Positions 1 to 12,165 of a DNA stretch of 64,000 nt are shown here, in pieces. Source of the stretch: Vanilla planifolia (Eukaryota; Streptophyta; Magnoliopsida; Asparagales; Orchidaceae); contig JAIUJO010000143.1 in assembly GCA_023846275.1 (NCBI GenBank), positions 1,158,001-1,222,000 on the forward strand, written 5' to 3'. How positions within the stretch are numbered: position 1 is the first letter of the stretch; each line of letters starts with the position of its first letter. The position numbers and the translations under genes were made by a program. The notes below the pieces were generated by a model, which worked only from the letters and a program-made list of their open reading frames with translations, made no database searches and was not told the DNA's origin.

Positions 1-3000
1 AGATTTCTTCAAATCTTTTGCTTTATTTTTAATTATATTTTTTTATGAAAGTTGAATTCTCATCTCATGTGACAATTACATCACTTTGTTTAGTTATATT
101 TCATTGCTATAATTTACCTTATTTCATCTTTAATGGATTTATAATTAATATTAAAATAATCATTTATTTTTATTTCTAATTTTTTATATTCATAATAATT
201 TCCAAATGAGGTTTGATGGAGGCAAACCAAATGATATTCAACTCATATTGATGACTGCATATAATAAAATTTTTATTTTTTAACGTTTTTGGGTTTTGGA
301 ATACTTTACGAGAAATTTTTATTTGTACCTAATTTAATGATTATGCATGTTGCACTCATTGCTTTTAATATATTGGAAATACAATTGTCATTATAATTTT
401 TGTAATTTTTTCAAATTATTTTCTTGATTTAGTTATATTACAATGCATTTCAAAATCTGTCATGCTATGACTATTACGTTGTAGTTATTTGGTTAGTTAC
501 TTTACTTCAATTTATCAAATTTTATCTTAAATTTATATTTAATTAATAAAAAAAGAATTCATTGAATTTGCCTTAGTGGGTGCTAGATAGATAAATACAT
601 ATTCTATATTTTTAAATAATAACCATTTTATGGTTTTAGCACCATGAGGGATTTTGATTCATACCTGGTTTGATGATTAAAGATGTTACCCTTGATCTTC
701 TTAATATCTTGGAGCGCTACTTTGTTATATAATTTAACTTATTTTTTCCATTTTTATCTTTTATTTGGTGTATTGCAATGCAATTCTAATTCTCCTAACA
801 TGTGACTTTCACATCACTTCAATTTGATTATATTTTATTCCTTTAATTTATCTAATTTATATTTTTTTAGTATATTGTCTTAATATTTAAATGAAATTTT
901 ATTATTGTTTACATTTATTTAATTTGTTAAATGTTTCTAATTAGAAAAAGGATTTATCAAAATGAGATAAAAGAGATTGTGATCATCTCAATGAGTTTTA
1001 TATAACTAAACTTTCATTTTTATATGTTTTTTAAAATATTTTATTTTCTTTGAATTGGACTTTCTTTAGGAAGCATTTTGATTCAATTTAATCTAGTAAT
1101 TGAGATTTTTACACACAATCATCTTACTATCTTAGAAGAAAACTATCTTAAATTAATTTTATCATTTTGTTATGTTTTTAACTTAAAATTGGTTTATATA
1201 AATCTAGATATTTTCTTGTGTGACATTTACATTGTTTCTATTTGGTTATATTACATTGCTATCACATTTCAACATGAATATATATCAACTTTATATTAAA
1301 ATATTTATTTTTTGCCATTTATTTTTAATTACGTAAGTAATTTGTCATAATAGATTGAGATAAGATCTTTTCAAGACAAAACAAATATCGTTGGACTAGA
1401 CTTGATGGTTGATCCAATTTAATAATCATTTTGATATTTTTTTTTAAATTTTATTTTTTTTATAGTTTTGGCATGCTTTACGAGATAATTATATTAGTAT
1501 TCGATTTGACTGTGGGGGATACTATACCCAATTTCTTTAATATTTTTTAATGCTTCTTTCTTTTATAATTTATCTCATTTTTAGAAGTTTTGCTTTTATT
1601 ACATCTCTATGAAACACTTACCTTGCTTTCATGCGACTTTAAGATATACTAATTTTGCTATATTATATTGATTTAATTTATCTCATTTTAGCTTTGATAT
1701 TTATTTACTTAATATTAAAATAATAATTTATTATTATTTATGTTTAAATAAATTTATAATTCATAATAATACTAAATATGGTCTAATGGAGATGAAATAA
1801 ATATCATTAGACTTTTCTCAATGAGCTCTTTCTTGATAAAAATTAAATTTCATATTTTTACATGTGTATGTTTCTATGGTTTTTGCCTATTTCTTTTGAA
1901 ACATTTTACTTTAAATAATATTTGATGATCATTGATATAACATTCAATCTCCTTAGTATGATGGAATAATGGTTTATTATTATTTATTCTTATTCTCTTT
2001 CATATTTTGTAGTAATTCATAATGAGGCATAATCATTTTGAAATAAATGTCATTGGACTCATGTTGATGAATTTTATCATTTCAAAGTACTAATTTTTAT
2101 ATTTTTTGAGTTTACTATCCTTTAAGTTCTTTGCATCTTCATGAGACATTTTTATTATAAATATTAAAATAATTTGTCCCAATAAGGTTTATCAAACAAA
2201 AAATTAAATATATTAATAAATTTTTATTTTATTATTTTCTAAGGATTTTGGTCATTTTGCTAGACTTTAGAATTTATAACCAATTTAATGATTGAGAAAG
2301 TTATATTTCATCTCCTTAATATCTTGGACATGAACATTCTCATACAATTTATTTCTTTCTTCAAATTAGTTTTTTTTATTTGATTATATTAATATATAAT
2401 TCTAAATCTCCTCATATATGACTTCTACATCGCTTCAATTTAGTTGTATTATATTTTTTCAATTTATGCAATTTAAGATTTGATATATTTATTTGATATC
2501 TAAATAATGTTATATTGCTATTCATATTTATTTAATTTGATAATTTATAGTAAATCTAATTTAGGTATTATTTAAGTGAAATAGATGACCTTAGGCTGAT
2601 CTCAATGATCTCTATCATAACAAATATTTTTATTCATTTTTTAAAAAACATTATTTTCTATGGTTAATATATTATTTATAAGATATTTTATATTTATACA
2701 TCATTTAATGATTCAGGATGTTACACTCTATCTTCTAAATTTTTTGGAATATAACTTTCATTTAAAATTCATCTCCTCAATGTTTTTCTTTGATTTGTTC
2801 ATATTACTATGAAACTATAGTTCTACGCTCTGGTGACCGTTACAACAATTGATTTTATACAATTACATAACTTTAATTTATCTAATTTTAGTATTATTGT
2901 ATATTTAGTTACAGTACAATTACACTTCATTATTATTTATGTACATTTAATTTTGTAATTCTTAGTGATTTCAAATAAGACTCAATTTAACAATAAAAAA

Positions 3001-6000
3001 GGTTGTTTGGCTCATCTTGATATGCTCTATCAAACAAAATATTATTTTTGTTTTTTTAAATATTTTACTTTCGAAGGTTTTAATGCACTTTATGTTACAT
3101 TTTGATTCACAAATAATTTTATAATCAATAATGTTGCACTTGATATCTTTAGTGTCTTAAAATGTTATTTTCTCAGACAATTTATCTCATTTTATTAATT
3201 TCTTTATTAAGTCTATCTAACTGTAAATCTCTTGTCATGTGACTTCTACATAAATTTATTTTGGTTATATTTATATTGCTTGAATTTATCTCTTTTGAGC
3301 TTAAAGATGTATATCTACTTTGTATTGAAATGGTATTTTATTTTTATTTATATTTATGTACTTTTGTAATTTGTGAAAAATCAAAACAAGACTTGATTGA
3401 GCTCTATCTAACTAAATCATTTAAATATTTTCTTTAATTGGGTTACTTTATTATGTAACCCTAATTCTATTCTCATGCAAACTTTACATCGCTTTGATTA
3501 GGTTGTAATATGTTTCAATGATTTATCTAATATCTCATGGTGTATATATCTACTTAAAATTTTAAAAAATATTATATTGTTATTTATGACTATTTACTTT
3601 GGTAAGTCATAGTATCTTCAAACTAAGTTCGATCATGATGAAATAAACATCATTAGACTCATCAAAACAAGATTTATGCAATTAAATATTTAATTATGTA
3701 TGTATAATTAAAACATAATAGTTTCTAGGGTTTAGGAATGCTTTAAAAGGTATTTTGATTTGTACATCATATTTCAATTGAGGATGTTACACCCGAACAC
3801 TTTAGTATATTGGAGCAAAAGTTTCATAGACAATTTTTCTAATTTCACCTAATTATTTCATTTCAATTTGTTATAATACTATGTCACTCTAAATATCATC
3901 TTATTTTACCTTTATATAATGTTGATTTTGTTTATTGTATTGTTTAATTTATTCTATTTTATCTTTAATATATATTTTCTAAACATTAAAATAGCAATTT
4001 ATTTTTTTTACACTTGTTTACATTAGTGGCTCTCAAAACTTTCATACTAGGTTTGATCCAAAAGAAATAAATGTCGTTGGAGTTGTCTTGTTAAGAATTA
4101 TGTAATGAAATCTTTATCGTTATATTTTGATATATTTTATTTTAAAATTTCTTTCATATTTTATGAGCCATTTTGATTTGCATTTGATTTGACTATCGAG
4201 TTTATTACATTTGATCTTCTTTGTATCTTGGATTGCAACTTTCACTTATAATTTATGTCGTTTCTTCGAATTATTTTCTTTGATTTGATTATATTACTAT
4301 GAAACTCAATTTCTTCTCGCATGTAACATTTATATGTCTATTATTTTTTGATATTACATTTCTTCATTTATGTTATTTTAGCTTTATAATTTTTAAATGT
4401 ATAATTAGTAATTAATTATTATATGTTCTCTTTTTCTTGGGTAATTTATAGTAAATCAATATGTAGTAGAATCAATATGAAATAATTAATGTTTGACTTG
4501 TCACAATGAGCTTTAATAATTTAAATATTTTTAATATTTTATAATTATTTTTTGTTTTGGTACTCTTTGGTAGACATTTTGATATGCCTAATTTGGTAAT
4601 TAATGATGTTACACTAAATCTCCTTTGTATGTTAGAATATAAACTATTTGGGTAATTTGTTATAATTTAAAATTTTTACATTAATTTTGTTATTTTATAA
4701 TCTAACAGTTATTTTTTTGTCCTATCACATTTATATCTCTTTTATTTTGCACTATTAAATTATTTTAGTATATCCTTTTAAGCTTTAATTTATGTATATT
4801 TAATATAAAAATAATAATTTAATATTTTTTTAAATTTTTTATTTTTTGAAGAATTTGTAGTAACTCCAAATGATCTTAGATAGAGATGTAGCACACGTAT
4901 GTGGACTGATCTCAATCAATTCTATCCAATTAAATATTCTTGTTTTTTATATTTTTTTTTAACATTTTACTTTTTATGGTTTTTTGCACAATCAAAAAGA
5001 AATTTTAATTCTTAGGAGATTTGATGATTAAGATTGTTAGTCCTTAGTTTTTTAGCATATAACTTTCTCGTAAATGTTTTTTTCATTTCTTTAAAATTTT
5101 CACATTGATATTATTATATTTTAATGTAACTCTAAATCTCTTCTCATGCAATATTACAACACTTTCACTTGGTTATAGTATATTCATGAAATTTAACTTA
5201 TTTCAGATTTAATATATATGTGCTAATTATTAAAAAAATTGTATTATTTATGTTTATTTACTTTTTTAATTCATAATAATTTTAGGTGAGGTATGATCAT
5301 GATGATAAAAGACTTATTAAACTCATCTTGACCAGTTCTATCCAACTAAAAATTAATTTTTATTATTTTAAAGTAGCAACTTCCAATAAATTTTAAATGA
5401 TTTATTAGGTATTTTGTTTCTTACCTGATTTTATTATCAAGGATATTGCACTTGATCCCCTCAGCACCTTTCAATTTAGCTTTCTTATCTAATTTATCTC
5501 ATTTCTTTCAAATTTTTCTCTTTGATTATGTTAGCCTACTCAATTTGTTATAATACATCATTTTAGTTATCAATTTTCAACATTAATATATATTGCCTTT
5601 GTATGATTGTGAAACTTTATTAATATTTATAATTATTTATTTCAGTATATCATAAAAATTTTGAAATAGGATTGATCGTTATGAAATAAATGTCCTTAGA
5701 CATGTCATAATGGGCTTTATCTAATTAATAATTCTTTTTTATATTTTTAAATAATTTGTTTTTACGTTTTTTTGCATATTTTTTAAGACAACTAAATTCA
5801 AACTTTTTTATGATCAAGGTTGTCACACTCGATTTTCCTCATATGATCAAATGAAACATAGCCTGTAATTCATTTCTTTTTTCTAAACTTTTCATTTTGA
5901 TTTGCTATTGTTACCAGGGAACAACAATTCAACTCTCTTGTAATCATTATAATGTTGTGATTTGGTTATAATACATTACTTCAATTATCTCGGTTTAAAT

Positions 6001-6341
6001 TTTTTATATTTTTCATAAAAAAAAATAATAATTTATTTATTTTCATGTTTACTTTCTTTATAAATTTATGTAATTTCAATAAGTTTCTATCAATAGAAGA
6101 TAACGTGATCGGACTCATCTCAATGAGATCAAATTAATTAAATAATTTTTTATATATATTTAAATATTTCCATTTTTTAATGTTTTGGAAAATTTTATGA
6201 CAAATTTTAATTTGTAGCTTATTTTATGAACAAAAAAATTGTACTCGATGTCCTCAATATTTTTTAATATAGCTTTCTTGCACTATTTATCTTGTTTCCC
6301 GAAATCTTTAACTTTGATAATGTTATATTACTATAAAACTA

Positions 6342-6360
6342 TGACACTAGTCTAGTGTCA
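6342..6360. repeat. Perfect 19-bp palindrome
   Basis: Two 9-base arms, TGACACTAG and CTAGTGTCA, are separated by a single T. The palindrome replaces the usual 'ctctaattctcctctcatgtgac' part of a satellite monomer and is not part of the monomer consensus, so it arose privately in this copy. No function can be inferred. Confidence 0.85.
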
Positions 6361-9300
6361 CCATTACATGACTATATTTTTGTTATGTTATATTTCTTTA
6401 ACTAATGTCATTTAACTTTCATTAAATATTTATTAAATATTTAAATAATAAGTTATTCTTATTTATGTTAAGTTTATCTAATTATTTGAATCTATTTTTA
6501 AATAAGGTCAGGTTGATACGAGAGAAAAATAGTTGGTCTCATCTAAATGAGCTCTAATCAATTAAATATTCATTTTCATATTTTTTTAAAATATTTTCAT
6601 TTTTAGGGAATTGGCATGCCTTACATGGAATTTTTATTTGTGCCTGATTTGTATCTTACTATCCTATGATTCTGTTTTCTCATATAATTTATCTCATTTC
6701 TTCAAATTTACTATACAAATGGAACAATAACTCTCCTAAAATATCACTTTTACATCTTTTTGAGTTGTTTATAGAACATTGCGTAAGGTTTCTTAATTTA
6801 GCTGTAAACTTCATTGCGTGAAAGTATGATAATAATTTATTATCACTTATGCCTATTAAGTTTGGCAATTTGTAGTGATTACGATGTAGGTTTGATTTAG
6901 ACAAATCAAGTGTTGTTCTGCACATCTTCAATCACTATATCAAAATATATATTCATTCTTATATTTAATGGTATTACATTTTCTATGTGTTTTACATATT
7001 TTATGAGTCATTTCTATTCGTACTTGTTTTGTTTATTGAATATTTTACACTTAATCTTCTTCGTATCTTGGAATTTAACTTTCCATTATTATTTATCCCA
7101 TTTATTCAAATTTTTTTATTTGGTTATGTTATTATGTAACACTTAATATCCTATCATAAGACATTTATATATCATTTATTTTGTTATATTACATTTCTTT
7201 AATTTGTCTAATTTCACAATAATTACAAACAAGGCCTAATCGAGATGAAGAAACATTTTTAGACTTGTCTTGATAATCTCTATCCAATTTGTCATTTATT
7301 TTTGTATTTTAAAATTTTTAAATTTGTTTGATGTTTTTGACATTTTATGGGATATATTTTCTCGTATATGATTTTATAATTGAGGATGTTATGCTAAATC
7401 TTTGTAGTATCTTTGAATGCAATGTCCTCATATATTTTATCTCATCATTTCGAATTTTTAACTTGATTTAGTTATATTACAATGAGTCTCTAGTTTTCAT
7501 CTCTTATGATTATTACAACACTTTAATTTGTTTATATTATAGTACTTCCATTTAGGTCATTTGACTATTTTTATATATTACTTAATTTGGAAATAATATT
7601 TTATTATTATTTATGTTTACTTATGTAATTCACAAAAATTACAATCGAGAAACGATAGTGGTGAAACACATGTTGTAAGACTTTTCATGATGTCATCTAT
7701 CCAATTAATTATTGAAATTGAAATTTTTAGATACTCTATTTCATAGGGTTTTGCTTGATTTATGAGACATTTTAATTCGTACCTAATTTGACAATAGAGA
7801 GTTAAGTGCTTGACCTGCTTTGTATTTTGGAATGCAACTATTCCAAGGTATCTTTCATATTTTTTAATTTTTTCATTTTCATTTATTTATATTTATTTAG
7901 CTTTAAATCTACCTATAAGTGATTTTTTCATCACTTAGATTTTGTTATGTTAGATTATTTTAATTTATCATATATTAGCTTTAACATTTATTTTTGTGAT
8001 ACTAAAATAGTAATTTGTTATTATTTATGCCAATTAATTTAGTGAAACATAGTAATTAGAAATGTGGTTTAATGAAAATGAAAGAAAATTTATTTAACTC
8101 CTCTTGATGAGCTCTATCTAATTAAAGAATTTATTTTTATATTTTTTAAATATTTTATTTTCTATCATTTTGGTATGATTTATTAGATATTTTGATTTGC
8201 ATCTTATTTGATTATTATTTGATTTGTATCTTATTTTAAATATTAGAATGTCATATTTTCTTTAATTTGGTTATATTATTATGAAACTATAACTCTCCTC
8301 TCATGTGAGCTTTACATAGCCTTCATTTGTTTAATTATATTAGTATAGTTTAACTTATTTCAGCATTAATATAAATTTGGTTGGTATTAAAATAATAATT
8401 TATTATTATTTTTCTTTATTTACTATGAAAATTGGCATTGATTCCAAATTAAGTTAAATTGAAGCAAACCAAATATCGTGAAGCTCTTCTTAATTGTATA
8501 TATTCAATTAAATATTCATTTCTATATTTTTTAATTTCTAGTATTTGGGCATGCTTTATGAGACATTTCAATCCATCCTGAACTTGATTATTGAGAATAT
8601 TATAGCCAACCTCCTTTTTAAACATTATTTTATAATTTATCCTTTGATTTTTTATATTACTATTTAACTCTAAGTCTCTTCACATGTGAGATTCACAATT
8701 TTTTTATTTGGTTATTTTACATTGCTTAAATTGATCTCCTTAAGCATTACCTTTATTTAGAACACATTAATATAAACCATTATAATAATTATGCTAATTT
8801 ACATTTGTAATTCATAGTAACTCTAATTATTATATATTGAGATGAAAAAAATGATATTGGGCTTACTTTGGAAAACTCCATATAAATAAATATTTTTTTA
8901 TATTTTAAAAATTTATATATTAATCATTTTGGCATGCGTTATGAGATATTTTGATTCATACTTATTTTAATTATCAAGGTCGTCGCAATTAATCTCATTA
9001 GGATGTTGGAATGTAACTTCATGCAAAATTTCTCTCATTTCTTCAAATTTTTTTATTTTATTTAGTGACATTCTAAATGTGCTCAAGTGTGACCCTTTTA
9101 TGACTTTGATTTATTTATATCACATCACTTCAATTTGTCTTATTTTTTCTTTAAAATATATTTGCAAACTATTTAAAATTTATTTTAGATTTTTAAAATA
9201 TTTTTTTGTTAGACAATTGGCCCACTTAAAGAAACATATCGAGGATGTCACACTCAATCTTTTCAGTGTCATGGAATGTAACTTCTAATATAATTTTTCC

Positions 9301-10067
9301 CATTTCATGAAAGTTTTTTTTATTTGGTAATATTACTATAAAACACTATTTCTCCACTCTTGTAACTTTTACATTGCATTGATTTTGTAAGATTACATTA
9401 TCTTTTTTAAATATTAATACATACGTACTTTCTCTTCGAACAATAATTTGTTATTATTGTTTCTTTTTTTCTTTTGCAATTCTTAGACATTCTATATGAT
9501 TTCTGATAGAGATGAAACAAATGTTGGCCATCTCATCTCGACGAGCTCTGTCCAATTAATTATTCATTATTTAGGATTTCAATAGCTTATTTTCTATAGT
9601 TTGGTTATGTTTTAAGAAATTCCTTAATTCTTACGATGCTTATTGATCAAGGATGTTACACTCTACTTCTTTGGTATCTTGGAATGCAACTTTTACCAAT
9701 AACTTATCTTATTTTAGCAAGTTTTCCACTTTAATTTAGTTATATTACCATGTAATGCTAAATCTTATCTTATGAGACCTTGCTTTGACTTAATTTGCTT
9801 AAATTATATTGCTTTGATTTTGTTATTTTAACATTTAATATATACTAACTAAATATTACAATAATAATCTTTTTTATTATCAATGTTATTTACTTCGTTG
9901 ATTCATAGTATTCTTAATAAGGCCAGGTCAAGTTAAAATAAAAGTCATTGAGCTTCACTCGACAACTCTAACAAATTTAATATTCATTTTTACATTTTTT
10001 AAATATTTTTTGGGGTTTTGGAATTCTTTATGGAATAGTTTGATTAGTACATAATATAATGATCGAG

Positions 10068-10212
10068 ATTATTACAGTCAATCACCTTTGGTTTTATCAT
10101 ACTTTACATGACATTTTATAATGTATGTAAATTGATTTTAAAAAATTTCATTTTTTAGGGTGTTGGGATGCTTCATGACATATTTATTTTCAAACTTTTT
10201 CGATGATATAGA
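10068..10212 (+). repeat. Truncated satellite monomer (~145 bp)
   Basis: Two consecutive anchor phrases lie only about 145 bp apart instead of about 415. Between them only the ggttttggcatgctttatga part and the anchor part are present, so roughly two thirds of a monomer has been lost. A milder case, about 264 bp, lies between the anchors at 8979 and 9243. Confidence 0.6.
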
Positions 10213-12165
10213 ATGTTACACAATATCTCCTATGTATCATTTAGTGCAACCTTTCCAAACAGTTCATCTAAATTTTGTAAATTTTTTCTTTGAATTAAAT
10301 ATATTACTATGAAAACCTAGTTTCTTTCCTATGCAATATTTATATCACTTTGATTTGGTTGTATAACATTGGTTCAATTCATCTCATTTCAATTTTTAAC
10401 AAATATTCACATAATATTAAAAGAATAATTATTTTAAATTAACTCGATAATTTGTTAAAATTATAAATCAGGTATGATAACGGAATTCAAGGTAATTACA
10501 TATATATTTTTATGTTTTATATATTTATTTTCTAGAGTTTTGGTGGCTGTATAAGGAATTCTGATTCAATCTAATTTGAAAATCAGGGATGTTACACTTT
10601 ATTGCCATTGTAATTTGGGAAAAAAAATTTATGCACATTTTGTTATTTCTACAAATATTTTATAATGATCTTATTATATTACTATGTAACTTTAAATGAT
10701 CCCTCATATGACCATTATAAGTCTTAAATTACGTTATATTGCAATAGTTCAATTCAACTTATTAAAATAACAAATTTTGTTTACTTATGTTTATTTATAC
10801 TGGCGATTTGCTATGATTCCTAACGAGGTTCGTTCGAGAGGAAACAAACGTCATCGTCTTGCTCCCTTCAATTAAATAACAAAATTTGATACTGTTAAAT
10901 ATATTATTTTCCTTGATTTTCACATACTTTACAAAATATTTTTATGTGAACTTGATTTAATGGTTAATGATATTACACTTGATCTTTTTATGCTCTTTGA
11001 ATTTAACTTTCATGTAAAATTAATCTCACTTCTTCAAATGTTTTTCTTAGCTTTTTATAATATATATTGAAACTATAATTCTTAAATTGTGTAGCTATTA
11101 CATCAATTGAATATGATTATATTGCAATGCTTTAATATATGCCATTTCTTCTTTGATATATATTTACATATTATTAAAATAATAATTTATTATTATTTAT
11201 ACTTACTTTTGTAATTTTTAGTAATTCATAATAAGGTTTAATTGAAAAGAAACAAATTACTTGGACTTGCTTCGATGACCTATATCCAAATATATATACA
11301 TTTTTTATATTTTTGAATATTTATTTTTTTTTTCATTTTTTTAGCATGCTTTATGATGTAATTTGGATTGTACCCAATTTAACAATCAAGAATGCACACT
11401 TGATATCCTTCATCTCATAGAATTTAATTGTCCTTTATAATTTTTCATTTCTTAAAAGACTTGTTTTGAATTAACCACATTACTATACGACACTAATTCA
11501 CCACTTTACAATGCTTTTATTTGGTTATCGTGCTTTGCTTCTAATTATTTCATTTAAGATTTAGTATGTATCTTTTTTATGTTAAAATATTAATTTACTA
11601 TTAATTATGCTTGTTTACTTAAATAAAAATTCTAAATATTAATTTTTTATATTTTTAAATATTTTATTTTCAATGATTTTATATAATTTTTGAGACTTTT
11701 TGATTTGTACCTAATTTGGTAATAAGGGACTTTGTACTCCATCTTTTTGGTATCTTTGAATGTGAATTATCAAATAATTTATCTCATTTCTTTAAATCAA
11801 TTCCTTGATTTGAATATGCAAGCATGAAAGACAAATTCTTCTTTTGTGTGACTTTTATATCACTTTTATTTGGAAATATAATAATATTGCTTCAATTTAT
11901 CTTATTTTATAGATTTAATACATATATTTCTTAATATTAAATTACTATTTATTAATATTTATTCCAATATTTTTTGTAATTTGAATTATTCCAAAGGAGG
12001 GTTGAACGACACTAAATATGCATCATTGGACTCATCTTGATGACACTACTCTTCTTTTTGTGTACTATATATGAAAGTTTTTTATTTGTACTTAATTTGA
12101 GGATCAAGATGATTACTCATGATCTTCATTAGTAGTTTTGATTGCAACTTTTGAAATAGTCGGAT

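Larger units (their letters stand above)
1..12165 (+). repeat. Diverged ~415-bp satellite array, block 1 (+ orientation)
   Basis: A tandem array of about 29 diverged monomers. The clearest anchor in each copy is a phrase close to gatgttacactcgatct followed by ccttagtatcttggaatg. I find it near 684, 1935, 2297, 2718, 3129, 3784, 4200, 4605, 5033, 5442, 5819, 6238, 7040, 7384, 7799, 8590, 8979, 9243, 9652, 10068, 10212, 10589, 10970, 11390, 11728 and 12108. Most spacings are 380-425 bp. Other recurrent parts, in order, are a tttatctcatttcttcaaat block, a tttgatttggttatattac block present twice, an AT-only stretch (aatattaaaataataattta), a gaggtttgatcgagatgaaa block, and a ggttttggcatgctttatga block. 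Short open frames inside this block (for example 1078-1299, 6910-7146, 9079-9288) change frame from copy to copy and are not genes. The array starts before base 1. Confidence 0.88.

Noticed and set aside
1078..1299. 73-codon open frame as a possible gene
   Set aside because: It lies inside a satellite monomer, is made of AT-rich codons, and its frame is not kept in neighbouring monomers.
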